DNA of 64,000 nt from an uncultured Porphyromonadaceae bacterium (GTDB lineage: Bacteria > Bacteroidota > Bacteroidia > Bacteroidales > Muribaculaceae), in contig URTA01000003.1 in the NCBI GenBank assembly GCA_900550645.1, positions 1 to 64,000 on the forward strand. Direction: 5' to 3'. A program made the position numbers and the translations under genes. Shown one piece after another: positions 50,603-60,366 of the stretch; within the stretch, counting starts at the first letter, position 1; each line of letters begins with the position of its first letter. The notes under the pieces were generated by a model. It saw nothing but the letters and a program-made list of their open reading frames with translations. It made no database searches and was not told the DNA's origin.

Positions 50603-53600
50603 ATGCTAAGAATTTACAGTCTTACAGCCGCATTGCTCGTGGCGGGCGTGACATTAAGCGCATCGGCACAGCAGATTGAGCGGCGTTCCGCTGCCTCCAA
50701 GACAACGGTCTCCAGCGAGGAGATCGTGAGGCTCAACGGTGACGCCCGTTATCGCGGCATTCAGGTTGACGCCTTCAACAGCAACAACCTGCCCAAGCCG
50801 GTACTGATGGAAGTTCCGTCATACAAGGCGAAGAAAGCAACCCAGCCCAACGGCCTTGCGCCTATGCGCGTAAACGCCGCCGGCACCTTCTACGGCTATC
50901 TGGGCTACAACTCGTCGCAGGTCCCTCAGTCGCAGGGTTGGTACAACGTCAAAGTGCCCCAGTCTACAAACATCTGGAGCCAGGAGTCATACTATCCCTC
51001 TTGCGGCTACGTCCGCAACGGCCAGCTTGTGACATGGTATCACAAGAGCACTACAAGCTCCGGCCTCGAAGAGATGGGTATGCGCATCTTCGACGTGGCT
51101 TCAGGCACAGAAGTCAGCCATGAGACTTTCGACCTGTTCGGTGGCTATGACAAAATCGTCTGGAACAGTGCATACGATTCAGACAATGACATCGTATACC
51201 TGATTACATCGCGTGCCGACAACGCCAACCAGTACCAGACAATGAAGTATGACCCCAAGACCGGCGTTTACACCCGCTTGGGCGACATCACCGCTGCCGA
51301 CGGAGGCTGCCTCGCCATGGCATGGTGTCCGGAAGACGGCAATGTCTACATCCTCTTTGACGACTGCTCACTGAGCCGCCTCGACAAAAAGACCGGCAAA
51401 TTCGTGCTTGCAGTGGAGTCTGACCATAGCATCAGCGATTACACTTGCTCGATGGTGTACAGCCCTCGCGACAAGGGAATGGTGTACATCGCCACTTCAG
51501 CCGAATATGAAGACCTGACGGAGATGGGACTCATCGACATCAAGACTGGGACATACACCGAAATCGGCAATATGTACAACGACGAGCAGTGGCTCATCCT
51601 CTACACTTCCGACCCGTTTGTAATGGAAGGCGCACCCGCTCCCGTCACCCTCGACAGCTGGGATTTCACCGGCGCGTCGCTGGCCGGAACTGCCAAACTG
51701 CGTATGCCCTCAACAGACAAGGACGGCGCAGCCTTCTCTGGCTCGCTATTCCTCGAGGTGACTGTTGACGGTTCTGCATCGCCGGTTTATGACAAGACTG
51801 CCGCTGTCGGCTCTACAGTCAGCGTCAACCTGACTCTCGAAGAGGGCTTGCACGTCGTGACAGCCCGCCCCTATACATACAAGGGCATAGACAAGGTATA
51901 CGGTGCTCCGCTCAACATCGAGAAATATGTCGGCAATGACATACCTTGCGCTCCGGAGAACGTGCGCCTGACCAAGACACAGGTGTCATGGAACCCCGTG
52001 ACCAAGGGCGTAAACAACGGCTACATCAACACTTCGGACATGACATACAACGTATATCTGGACGGTGTGAAGATGAACTCTACTCCGGTGAGCGGCAACA
52101 GCCTCTCTGTCACCCTCCCCGCAGGCGGCGCAGTATACTATGCAGAGGTTGAGGCGATAGCTGCCGGCAAGACTTCCGCTCGCGGCAAGTCAAACGACCT
52201 GGCCAACGACGGCGCACTCAGCGTTCCCGTATACCTCGGCCCTGCCGAGGGCGAGACAGAGATGTCTGCTGCTATGCGCGGCATGTTCACTATCATCAAT
52301 GCCAACAACGACTATGACAGCCGTGGCGACACTCCGCGCACATGGTTCTATGACGAGCAGGATCCCCACACCGGCGGCTTCTACTACCTATGCCATGGCG
52401 ACAACCAGGCCGACGACTACCTGATACTCCCGGGAATCAATTTCACGGATCGGAACACTGTCTACAACTTCAACTTCGAGGCATGGGCTTCCAACCACCC
52501 GTTTGCCGGCACAGAGCGTTTCGAGGTTGTACTCGGCAACGGCAAGACTCTCGAGGATATGCGTGCCGCTACCGTTCTCAAGAGCGCGACGGAAATCTCC
52601 AAGGCGGAGGACTTCACCCCGTTTGACCTGATGTTCAAGGTTGCCGAACCAGGCGTGAAGTACATCGCTATCCACTGTATCTCCGACGCCAACCAGTACC
52701 GTCTCTATGCACGCAACTTCAAGGTGACAGCCACCGAATCGTCGATGAGCGCGCCCGCTGCCGTGCAGGACATAAACATCACAGCTGCCGAGGACGGAAC
52801 ACTCTTCGCCAACGTCAGCTTCACGATGCCGACCAAGACCATCGCCGGCGACGACATCGCTGCCGGAACATCTCTGACAGCCACTGTCACCTCTCCCATC
52901 GAGACCAAGACAGTCACCGCCGCTACAGGCGAGACTGCCTCTGTCAAGATTGCTGCCGGACAGGGAGTGAACACGTTCACTATCTGTGCAAGCAGCAGCG
53001 AGGGCAAGGGCGTATCGACATCCGTAGCACAGTTCGTCGGCGTTGACATACCCGCTCCCGCAATAATCGAGAAGACTATCAGCGCGGACAACCGCAGCAT
53101 GAAGCTCGACTGGCGCGTCAACAAGCGCGGTGCAAACGGCGGCGCGGTCATCCCCGAGGACTGCACCTACAAGCTGATGCGCTACACAGGCCAGGCTTGG
53201 GTGGAATACCGCGACCTCGGCCATGAGACCACGTTCACATACACTGTACCCGCCGGCCAAGCTCTCGCCATCGAACAGTTCGGCGTGCTCGCAGCCAACG
53301 CTGCCGGCTCTGCCAACACATACTACACTGTAGGCGAAATGCTCGGACAGCCCTACGGACTGCCGATGAAGGAGACATTCCCGTATGCCGGTGAAGATGT
53401 CAACCTGACCTACGACCCGTACATGATCGAGGCTCTCACCGAGTTCTATCCCTCTTGGGGCTTTACTGACCCGGCAGACCTCGCCGACTACGGCGTTGAG
53501 GCCAACGACAGCGGCATCGCTCTCGTCGCTTACTGGAAGGGTTCAAGCCAGCTGACGCTGCCGAAGTTCTCAACCAAGGGCATGAATAATGTTAAGGTTG

Positions 53601-55231
53601 ACCTCAACATGTTCTTCGGCGCAGCAACCCCGACTTCAATCGAAGTGCTCGCTTCTTGCGAAAACGACCGTGACCACCTGCTCGCCACATTCACCGGCTC
53701 TGACGGCAACGGCTGGGAGACCAAGACTGTCAACCTGCCAGCCAACATGCAGAACCGCGACTGGGTGGCTGTGGCTATCCGCGTCAACATCGGCTCTTAC
53801 TCGCAGTACTTCCTGCTCGACCGTTATGAGATCCGCAACTACGAGGGCGATGACCTCGCGGTTACAGCAATCAACGGCGACACATACGGCAACGTGGGCA
53901 ACAACCTGAACTTCACCGCCAAGGTACGCAACTTCGGCTCTTCCGACATGCCCCTCTCTGACGGTACAGTCAAGGTGATGCGCGGCTCTGAAGTACTCGA
54001 GACTATCGCAGCAGCTCGCCCTGCCGAGACTCTCGCACAGAACGACGAGGCTGAATACACATTCACCTTCGCTCCGAAGGTTGCACTCATCGGCGAGTCT
54101 ACTCTCAGCTTCGCCATCCAGTCTGACGACACCAATGCTGACAACAACACAATGTCCGTTCCCTTCAAGGTATTCACAGACAACATCCCCGTTCCGCAGA
54201 ACGGAAATGCTGTTGAAGCTGAAGACCGCCAAAGCGCGACCGTGACATGGGGCGAACCCGCTGTCATCTTCGGCACAGAGGAAACTGTACCGGGCAGCCA
54301 CGGCGACATGCTCGGCGCGTTCCGCAACATTGACCGCGACGAACTCGCCACATATTCACTCGGATCAATCAACTATCCCGACCGTTTCGCCCCGACTGCA
54401 TTCCAGTCATTCCAGCTCGACTGGATCAGCCAGCTTGTACCCCTTTTGAAAGAAAGAGAGAAGCGCGGCGACAATATCCTCGTGACCATCGCTTCTCCAA
54501 CGGGCACAGTTGACAACTGGCTGGTATCACCTGAAGTGAAAGGCGGCACAGAGGTTTCATTCGAGATCGCTTGTGCATCTGAAGCTGACGGCGAAACACT
54601 CTACGAGGAGGAAATCTCGCTGTGGTACTCTACTACCAACGATGACCCCAACTCGTTCAAGAAGGTTGAAGCGTTCACCAACAGCCATGTTGAGTGGAAG
54701 GCTTGCAAGGCTACACTCCCGGCAGATGCCAAGTACTTCGCTATCCGCTATGAGGGTACAGAAAACAACTTCTGTCTCTTCGTAGACAATATCAAGTACA
54801 CTCCGGCACAGTACGACGGCACTATCACCGGCTACGGCATCCACTCCAACACATTCACGGACATGGCTCGTACAGGTGCAACCCGCTCATGGACGCACTC
54901 TGAAGGCTACGACACCAACGTGTACACCCTCTATCAGGTTTACACTATCATGGACATCATGGGCGGTGAGGTAATTTCTCGTGCATCTGACCAGATTTTC
55001 CTTGTCAACGCACAGGTAGACGGCATCGAGCGCAGCAACGGCGGCATCGCCGGCGGACGCGGCTACATCGAAATCTCTGGCAACGAGGGCAACCAGGTAG
55101 TTGTAATGGCAGCTGACGGACGCATCATCGCTCGCGGCACCGTAGACAGCGACCTGACACGCATCGACATTGCCAAGGGCATCTATGTAGTGAAATGCGG
55201 CAAGACCACCGCGAAAGTAGTGGTTCGCTGA
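50603..55231 (+). CDS. Large secreted protein with propeller-like, choice-of-anchor J-like and C-terminal sorting domains
   Basis: Exported protein of 1542 residues. Signal peptide 1-22 (MLRIYSLTAALLVAGVTLSASA). A repetitive beta region (about 95-350) with motifs such as DIVYLITSR, NVYILFDD and GMVYIATSA looks like a propeller. Fibronectin III-like segments and two or three cleaved-adhesin/choice-of-anchor J-like domains follow (PFAGTERFEVVLGNG; FPSWGF-type and DRYEIRNYEGDD; FCLFVDNIKYTP). The end (VVMAADGRIIARG ... IDIAKGIYVVKCGKTTAKVVVR) fits a T9SS type A sorting domain. Codon choice is that of a highly expressed gene. Probable abundant surface or secreted protein; binding target unknown. 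Confidence 0.82.
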   Translation: MLRIYSLTAALLVAGVTLSASAQQIERRSAASKTTVSSEEIVRLNGDARYRGIQVDAFNSNNLPKPVLMEVPSYKAKKATQPNGLAPMRVNAAGTFYGYLGYNSSQVPQSQGWYNVKVPQSTNIWSQESYYPSCGYVRNGQLVTWYHKSTTSSGLEEMGMRIFDVASGTEVSHETFDLFGGYDKIVWNSAYDSDNDIVYLITSRADNANQYQTMKYDPKTGVYTRLGDITAADGGCLAMAWCPEDGNVYILFDDCSLSRLDKKTGKFVLAVESDHSISDYTCSMVYSPRDKGMVYIATSAEYEDLTEMGLIDIKTGTYTEIGNMYNDEQWLILYTSDPFVMEGAPAPVTLDSWDFTGASLAGTAKLRMPSTDKDGAAFSGSLFLEVTVDGSASPVYDKTAAVGSTVSVNLTLEEGLHVVTARPYTYKGIDKVYGAPLNIEKYVGNDIPCAPENVRLTKTQVSWNPVTKGVNNGYINTSDMTYNVYLDGVKMNSTPVSGNSLSVTLPAGGAVYYAEVEAIAAGKTSARGKSNDLANDGALSVPVYLGPAEGETEMSAAMRGMFTIINANNDYDSRGDTPRTWFYDEQDPHTGGFYYLCHGDNQADDYLILPGINFTDRNTVYNFNFEAWASNHPFAGTERFEVVLGNGKTLEDMRAATVLKSATEISKAEDFTPFDLMFKVAEPGVKYIAIHCISDANQYRLYARNFKVTATESSMSAPAAVQDINITAAEDGTLFANVSFTMPTKTIAGDDIAAGTSLTATVTSPIETKTVTAATGETASVKIAAGQGVNTFTICASSSEGKGVSTSVAQFVGVDIPAPAIIEKTISADNRSMKLDWRVNKRGANGGAVIPEDCTYKLMRYTGQAWVEYRDLGHETTFTYTVPAGQALAIEQFGVLAANAAGSANTYYTVGEMLGQPYGLPMKETFPYAGEDVNLTYDPYMIEALTEFYPSWGFTDPADLADYGVEANDSGIALVAYWKGSSQLTLPKFSTKGMNNVKVDLNMFFGAATPTSIEVLASCENDRDHLLATFTGSDGNGWETKTVNLPANMQNRDWVAVAIRVNIGSYSQYFLLDRYEIRNYEGDDLAVTAINGDTYGNVGNNLNFTAKVRNFGSSDMPLSDGTVKVMRGSEVLETIAAARPAETLAQNDEAEYTFTFAPKVALIGESTLSFAIQSDDTNADNNTMSVPFKVFTDNIPVPQNGNAVEAEDRQSATVTWGEPAVIFGTEETVPGSHGDMLGAFRNIDRDELATYSLGSINYPDRFAPTAFQSFQLDWISQLVPLLKEREKRGDNILVTIASPTGTVDNWLVSPEVKGGTEVSFEIACASEADGETLYEEEISLWYSTTNDDPNSFKKVEAFTNSHVEWKACKATLPADAKYFAIRYEGTENNFCLFVDNIKYTPAQYDGTITGYGIHSNTFTDMARTGATRSWTHSEGYDTNVYTLYQVYTIMDIMGGEVISRASDQIFLVNAQVDGIERSNGGIAGGRGYIEISGNEGNQVVVMAADGRIIARGTVDSDLTRIDIAKGIYVVKCGKTTAKVVVR

Positions 55232-55260
55232 CCCTGACAAGAACAATCCAATCCCTATAC

Positions 55261-55294
55261 AGTGAGGGGAGTGCCGATCGGCACTCCCCTCACT
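55261..55294. terminator. Perfect palindrome terminator
   Basis: A 34-bp perfectly self-complementary sequence, each arm AGTGAGGGGAGTGCCGA or its complement, followed by CTTTC. It ends the transcript of the large secreted protein and could also stop transcription from the minus strand. Confidence 0.8.
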
Positions 55295-55341
55295 CTTTCA
55301 AATAAACCGACACAGGCCATTCAGAAGACTACAAAGCGGTG

Positions 55342-55733
55342 TCACTTGTTGCCTTTGGCGCGGTTGTGGGTCTTGCACAGCATCTGGCAGTTGTCGGCTG
55401 AAGTTGTCCCGCCGTTGCTCCATGCTGTCATGTGGTCTGCGTCCATTTCCTTGATGCTGTATATGCGTGTGCGGTTGCTCCTTGTACCCATGGCGCAAAG
55501 CGGGCAGTTCGCCCCCCAATCCTTTGGCCTCCGCGGTCTGGCGTGCGTATGCAGAGCTTTTCGTGCTTTCCTCGAACAGGCGTATTTCGAGCAGTTCCGG
55601 GTGCTGTTCACCGCCAAGCACATATTCGTAGATGTTGGGCTTGCGGCGCACGCAGTCGTCTGACATCAATTCTGTGACACGATTGGGTGTAGAACTCGTC
55701 GTTCTTGGCAGCCTTTGCCGAGCTTAGAAATGA
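55342..55733 (-). pseudogene. Remnant of an EcoRI-methylase-like / HNH nuclease gene
   Basis: On the minus strand, 55733-55683 encodes SSAKAAKNDEFYTQ, very like the N-terminus of EcoRI-type adenine methyltransferases (KNDEFYTQ). After a frame change, about 55640-55520 encodes KPNIYEYVLGGEQHPELLEIRL and ESTKSSAYARQTAEAKG. After a further one-base shift at a G6 tract (C6 at 55512-55517), 55515-55345 encodes NCPLCAMG and EMDADHMTAWSNGGTT ... NCQMLCKTHNRAKGNK, an HNH domain. With five G instead of six, the last two parts would join in one frame. The methylase catalytic core is missing, so this is a deleted, decayed restriction-modification-type gene. Confidence 0.6.
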
Positions 55734-56003
55734 GACGGATAGGTATATACACACCCATGGTGTCTATTGTTGCTTGGTCTTGACAGGGGTATCTAAAACT
55801 TCCACATTCCAGATAGCCAAGAACAAGCGTCAATAAACGCTTTCCTATGTAATTCATTCCAGCCTGCGCTCCCTCTTGGAGTTTGGAACAGGAGTTTGAT
55901 TATAAAGTTAGTAACATTGGGGCGATTTGCGGCGGCGAGGAGTGTTAAAACAGTAGTTGTAATGCAGATTGCGAGGCGAAAACAACGGATTGGGGCGGCG
56001 GGA
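55734..56003. other. Intergenic stretch without recognised gene
   Basis: Between the HNH/methylase remnant and the DUF2851 promoter I see only short open frames without family motifs. The sequence is more AT-rich than its surroundings, in keeping with decayed DNA. Confidence 0.5.
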
Positions 56004-56035
56004 TTTGGGTGCGTTTGCATATTTTGTTACCTTTG
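56004..56035 (+). promoter_or_regulatory. Promoter of the DUF2851-glycerate kinase operon
   Basis: TTTG (56004-56007), 20 bp, TACCTTTG (56028-56035). The predicted RNA start lies at 56040-56042, on the GTG that begins the DUF2851 reading frame. Confidence 0.65.
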
Positions 56036-56039
56036 TGGC

Positions 56040-57353
56040 GTGGAGGCTCTGTATCAATATGCGTGGAAACACCGCCTGTACGACGCCGGCGACTGCCGCC
56101 TGACTGACGGCAGGTGCGTGCGCATCGTGTCGCCGGGGGTGCTTAACACGGATGCCGGCCCAGACTTCTCCAATGCATGCATGGTGGTGGAGGACGTGAC
56201 GTGGCGCGGCAATGTCGAGATACATGAGCGTGCCTCTGACTGGCATCACCACCGCCATGACGAGGATGAGGCGTACGACAGCGTGATGCTGCACGTGGTG
56301 GCTGTGGACGACTGTGAGGTGCGCCGTTCGGACGGCAGCCTCGTGCCGCAGCTTGTCATCAGCGTTCCCCATGATGTCGAGGTGTCGTACAGCGCAATTG
56401 CTGCCGGCCTCGACAGTGTGCATTGCCACCGCTATATAGGGAGGCTGTCCAATTTGCAGCGTTGCGAATGGTTTGAGGTCCTCGGCGTGGAGCGCATGCA
56501 GTCCAAGGCTGAACATGTCGCGCACATCTATGAGTGGAGCAGCCACGACTGGCAGCAGACGTGCTTCGCCATGCTTGCTCGTGGACTGGGGTTCGGGCTG
56601 AATGCAGACCCGATGGAGATGCTCGGGCGTGCCTTGCCGCTTAACTTCGCTGCCCGCCACAGCGACAACACCGTGCAGATTGAGGCGATGCTGTTCGGGC
56701 TTGGCGGCTTCCTGAACCCCGACTTGCTGTATGAGGATGACTATTATCAGTACCTTTGCCGCGAGTACCGCTTCCTCGCCGCTAAATACCATTTGCGCCC
56801 TGTACGCGGCACACTGTGGAAGTTGGCGCGTACTCGTCCGCAGAACTTTCCGCACCGCCGCATTGCCGTGCTTGCACAGGCTTTGAGCGGCGGCTTCACC
56901 CTGATGCGCGACATCTGCAACGCCTCTTCACTGGAAACACTTCAGCAGCTGTTTGACTGGGAGCTGTCCGGCTACTGGGCGGAGCATTTCACCTTCGGGA
57001 GCAAGGCAACCACGCCGTCGCGGATGGGGAAAGCCTCCATAGATTTGTTGACAATCAATGTGGCGGTGCCGCTGCTTTACACATACGGCAGCATGCGCGG
57101 CGACTGGGAAATGACAGAGCGAGCCATGGAGCTGCTGTGCAGCCTTCCTGCAGAGCGCAACGGTGTGGTGCGCACGTGGCAGATGTCGGGGATTGAGGCG
57201 GACAACGCATTCCAATCACAAGCATTGCTGCATCTGCGCAAGGCGTATTGCGATGCGGGCAGGTGCACGGACTGCCGCTTCGGTCAGTTCTTCATGCGCG
57301 AGGTGTACAAATCAGCGGTGAAACCGCAAGAAACTGGCGAAAAACGGATATGA
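56040..57353 (+). CDS. DUF2851 family protein
   Basis: Protein of 437 residues when started at GTG 56040, giving (V/M)EALYQYAWKHRLYD, the usual N-terminus of this Bacteroidetes family. Conserved segments are VSPGVLNTDAGPDFSNACMVVEDVTWRGNVEIHERASDWHHHRHD and, at the C-terminus, CxxxxC-type cysteines in YCDAGRCTDCRFG. The frame stays open upstream, but the promoter at 56004-56035 lies inside that part, so the longer forms are unlikely. Function unknown; the Asp/Glu/His pattern near the N-terminus recalls nuclease-like folds, without proof. The stop overlaps the glycerate kinase gene (ATGA). Confidence 0.87.
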   Translation: MEALYQYAWKHRLYDAGDCRLTDGRCVRIVSPGVLNTDAGPDFSNACMVVEDVTWRGNVEIHERASDWHHHRHDEDEAYDSVMLHVVAVDDCEVRRSDGSLVPQLVISVPHDVEVSYSAIAAGLDSVHCHRYIGRLSNLQRCEWFEVLGVERMQSKAEHVAHIYEWSSHDWQQTCFAMLARGLGFGLNADPMEMLGRALPLNFAARHSDNTVQIEAMLFGLGGFLNPDLLYEDDYYQYLCREYRFLAAKYHLRPVRGTLWKLARTRPQNFPHRRIAVLAQALSGGFTLMRDICNASSLETLQQLFDWELSGYWAEHFTFGSKATTPSRMGKASIDLLTINVAVPLLYTYGSMRGDWEMTERAMELLCSLPAERNGVVRTWQMSGIEADNAFQSQALLHLRKAYCDAGRCTDCRFGQFFMREVYKSAVKPQETGEKRI

Positions 57354-58498
57354 AGATACTGTTGGCATTTGACTCGTTCAAGGGGTGCATGACCTCGCTG
57401 CAGGCCGGAGAGGCTGCCCGGCTAGGAGTGCTGTCTGCGATGCCGGATGCCGAGGCGGATGTGCTTGTCGTTGCCGACGGCGGCGAGGGGATGTCGGCTG
57501 CTGTATATGCCAACGGGACAGGCGAAGTGGTCACGGCTGATACCGTAGACCCGCTTTTGCGTCCAATCTGTGCGGAATATACATACGACTGCCAAGCGCA
57601 GTCTGCATACATAGATTTTGCAGCTGCATCGGGGCTGACTCTTCTCGCTGATGCCGAAAAAAGTGCGGTGAAATCGACATCTTTCGGCACAGGCATGCTT
57701 ATGGCAGATGCCATACGGCACGGCGCACAACATATTTTCCTCGGGCTGGGCGGCAGTGCCACCAACGATGCCGGACTTGGCGCGTTGCAGGCTCTCGGGG
57801 CAAAATTCACCGATGAAAGCGGCTGTGAGATAACGCACGCTTATTGCGGCGCAGACATGGTGCATACCTGCGGCATCGACACGTCTGCACTTGCAACTTC
57901 ATTGCGCGGCATACGGCTGACGCTGCTGTGTGACGTAGACAACCCCTTCTGCGGACAGCACGGTGCTGTGGCTGTATTCGCAAGGCAGAAAGGGGCGGCC
58001 GAAGATGAAATGCGTCTGCTCGAAGAGGGCATGAACCGCGTTGGCGAGGTAATGAAAAAGTGCGGTTTCACCGATGTTTTTCAGTTGCGAGGAGCGGGAG
58101 CAGCCGGTGGTGCTGGCGGAGGTTTCGCCGCATTGGCTGGAGGTGAAATCGTTCCCGGGGCGGAGAGCGTGCTGACACTGTGCGGCTTTGGCGATAAGCT
58201 CGCTGGCTGCGACCTCGTGATGACAGGCGAGGGGAAGAGCGACAGCCAGACGCTTGCCGGCAAGTTGCCCTATACGGTGATGACGACAGCCCGCAGACAC
58301 GGTGTCCCCACGGCATTGTTTTGCGGCGCAGCAGAAGATGTTGACGCGCTTAAGGCGGCTGGATTTGCAGCAGTGGTTGACATAAACAGCCCGATGAAAT
58401 CGGGTGATTTCATGTCTGCCGATGTAGCCTCGCAGCGTCTCTCCGCCGCCGTCTCCGACTGCCTGACTGCCGGGGCGGTATTGCGCGGACGCGAATAA
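57350..58498 (+). CDS. Glycerate kinase
   Basis: Phosphorylates glycerate with ATP (GckA/GlxK/GarK type I family, 382 residues). Motifs: ILLAFDSFKGCMTSLQAGEAA (3-23), VVADGGEGM, FAAASGLTLL, STSFGTGMLMADAIRHGAQHIFLGLGGSATNDAG, GAGAAGGAGGGFAAL and VMTGEGKSDSQTLAGK. Start ATG 57350 overlaps the DUF2851 stop. Product could be 2- or 3-phosphoglycerate depending on subclass. Confidence 0.93.
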   Translation: MKILLAFDSFKGCMTSLQAGEAARLGVLSAMPDAEADVLVVADGGEGMSAAVYANGTGEVVTADTVDPLLRPICAEYTYDCQAQSAYIDFAAASGLTLLADAEKSAVKSTSFGTGMLMADAIRHGAQHIFLGLGGSATNDAGLGALQALGAKFTDESGCEITHAYCGADMVHTCGIDTSALATSLRGIRLTLLCDVDNPFCGQHGAVAVFARQKGAAEDEMRLLEEGMNRVGEVMKKCGFTDVFQLRGAGAAGGAGGGFAALAGGEIVPGAESVLTLCGFGDKLAGCDLVMTGEGKSDSQTLAGKLPYTVMTTARRHGVPTALFCGAAEDVDALKAAGFAAVVDINSPMKSGDFMSADVASQRLSAAVSDCLTAGAVLRGRE

Positions 58499-58511
58499 AT
58501 TGCTACTTTTG
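58481..58511 (+). promoter_or_regulatory. Promoter of the RluA-type synthase gene
   Basis: TTG (58481-58483), 20 bp, TACTTTTG (58504-58511), 21 bp before the ATG at 58533. It overlaps the end of the glycerate kinase gene. Confidence 0.62.
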
Positions 58512-58532
58512 CAGTTCAATAATCGACGATAT

Positions 58533-59474
58533 ATGAGAAGCAGAAACGGCAACAGCCGTATGGACCGGTCGCAGAACAAGGTCGTGACGCTCGAAAATGT
58601 CACGGACAGCCCGCGCCGCCTGATAGATGTGCTGAGTGACGGCGACTACCGTCCGCACTTGTTCGGCACGCCGAAGCGCGGCGATGTCAAGGCTTGGCTC
58701 AAGTATGGGCAGGTCCGATTGAGAGGACAGATAGTGTCGCAATTTGACGCTGCCGTAGACCCTGACGACACCGTAGAGGTGAACCTTACCCGCCCGTTCC
58801 CGCGCTTGGCGCACTCGCGGCTCAAGATAGTCTATGAGGACGATGACATAATCGTGGTCAACAAGGGCTACGGCCTGCTGTCCGTAGGCACAGGGTCGGC
58901 GCGAAGCGTTGACACGGCATACGACATACTGAAAAAGTACGTCAAGAGCGAACACCCTGACAACAAGATATTTGTAGTTCATCGCCTGGACCGTGACACG
59001 TCGGGGCTGATGATGTTTGCCAAGAGCATCGAGGCGCAGACCGCCATGCAGCACAACTGGAACAACATGGTGCTTGCGCGGACGTATGTCGCTGTCACCG
59101 AGGGTGTGATGGAGCAGGATTCGGGCTACATACGCAGTGACCTGGCTGAAACGTCGGCATACGAGGTGTACAGCTCAAAGGACGGCATGGGACGCATGGC
59201 TGCCACGCATTACCGTGTGCTGGAGCGCGGCGGAGGCTATACGCTCGTGGAGTTTTCGCTCGACACGGGGCGCAAGAACCAAATCCGCGTGCATGCCAAA
59301 GACCTGGGTCACCCGATAGTGGGCGACCGCAAGTACGGTGCCAAGCGCAGCCCGATACACCGCCTTGCCCTGCATGCCCGCACCCTGCGGTTTGCGCATC
59401 CACGCACTCGCCGTGACATGAACTTTGAATTGCCCATACCCTCACGGTTTGTCGGCCTGACCCGTCACAGTTGA
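58533..59474 (+). CDS. RluA family RNA pseudouridine synthase
   Basis: Protein of 313 residues. An S4-like N-terminal part (RRLIDVLSDGDYRPHLFGTPKRGDVKAWLKYGQVRLRGQ) precedes the catalytic domain with KIVYEDDDIIVVNKGYGLLSVG, the catalytic-Asp motif VHRLDRDTSGLMMFAKS, and TGRKNQIRVHAKDLGHPIVGDRKYG. It isomerises uridine in rRNA or tRNA; the target base cannot be assigned. The ATG at 58533 follows the promoter; the TTG at 58500 lies before it. Confidence 0.92.
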   Translation: MRSRNGNSRMDRSQNKVVTLENVTDSPRRLIDVLSDGDYRPHLFGTPKRGDVKAWLKYGQVRLRGQIVSQFDAAVDPDDTVEVNLTRPFPRLAHSRLKIVYEDDDIIVVNKGYGLLSVGTGSARSVDTAYDILKKYVKSEHPDNKIFVVHRLDRDTSGLMMFAKSIEAQTAMQHNWNNMVLARTYVAVTEGVMEQDSGYIRSDLAETSAYEVYSSKDGMGRMAATHYRVLERGGGYTLVEFSLDTGRKNQIRVHAKDLGHPIVGDRKYGAKRSPIHRLALHARTLRFAHPRTRRDMNFELPIPSRFVGLTRHS

Positions 59475-59512
59475 CGAAAAACACCGATGAACGCGGAGAA
59501 TCCCCATACACG

Positions 59513-60325
59513 ATGAGAGAGGAAGACGACATATCATATATGCCAAAGGAATGGCGGGATAGCCTGGAGGCTGCTTCAGTGCCGGCTGCCGAGGCTTCTG
59601 CCGCGCCAGTGCCTGAGGCTGCTGTAGCGGACGAAGTCGCAGAGCCGGCAGTGGCTTCTGCTGAAGTGCGGCAAAAGCCGGCAGAGGCAAGGGTGTCAAA
59701 TCGTGACAAGGTGCTTGACGTTGTGTCTACGGCATTGTCTTGGATATTCGTGCCGCTGCTGACACCGGTCTATGCCATAATCCTCATCTTCTCGGTCTCG
59801 TCACTGGCGATCACCTCGCCGCTTTTGACGCGGTTTACCGTGTCGTCCATTATCTTCGGACTTAACTGCATCCTCCCCATGGTGCTGATATTTTTGCTCA
59901 AGAAGATGGGGTTGGTGAGCGACATAGCCCTCAACCGCCGGCGTGAGCGGGCGTTGCCCTACCTTGTCGTAATAATGTGCTACGTATTCAGCGGGCAGTA
60001 CCTGTACTCTCACGGTGCGCCGTCTTGGGTGACGATGTTTTATGCCGGGGGCGCATTGACAGCCGTTGTCAACTTCACGGTCAATTTCCGCTGGAAAATC
60101 AGCGCACACGCAGCAGCTATGGGGGGAGTGTTCTATGTGCTTGTCCGTATTGCCAACGCCACGCCTACGGACGCGGCAGTTGCGTGCCTGATAGCATGGG
60201 CGTTGCTGACGGGGCTGCTCGGCGGGGCGCGGATATGGCTGCGCCGCCACACGCTGCTTCAGGTGCTTGCGGGATTTGCCAACGGCTATCTGTGCGTATG
60301 GCTGATGTCGCGCATACAGTATTGA
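59513..60325 (+). CDS. Multi-pass membrane protein, PAP2-like, lacking catalytic motifs
   Basis: Protein of 270 residues. A Glu/Ala/Pro-rich soluble N-terminus (about 1-60) precedes six or so hydrophobic helices (LSWIFVPLLTPVYAIILIFSVSSLAI, SSIIFGLNCILPMVLIFLL and others). The segment NFRWKISAHAAAMGGVF recalls the His-containing core of PAP2-type membrane phosphatases, but PSGH and K-x6-RP are not visible. A TTG at 59471 overlapping the upstream stop would add 14 residues and is an alternative start. Function uncertain. Confidence 0.72.
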   Translation: MREEDDISYMPKEWRDSLEAASVPAAEASAAPVPEAAVADEVAEPAVASAEVRQKPAEARVSNRDKVLDVVSTALSWIFVPLLTPVYAIILIFSVSSLAITSPLLTRFTVSSIIFGLNCILPMVLIFLLKKMGLVSDIALNRRRERALPYLVVIMCYVFSGQYLYSHGAPSWVTMFYAGGALTAVVNFTVNFRWKISAHAAAMGGVFYVLVRIANATPTDAAVACLIAWALLTGLLGGARIWLRRHTLLQVLAGFANGYLCVWLMSRIQY

Positions 60326-60366
60326 CATACAGATGACTACAAACCTATAAACACGATATATACCTA

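Noticed and set aside
59095..59709. Minus-strand frame across the RluA gene end and the membrane protein start
   Set aside because: It overlaps two supported genes and contains only Ala/Ser/Pro low-complexity sequence.
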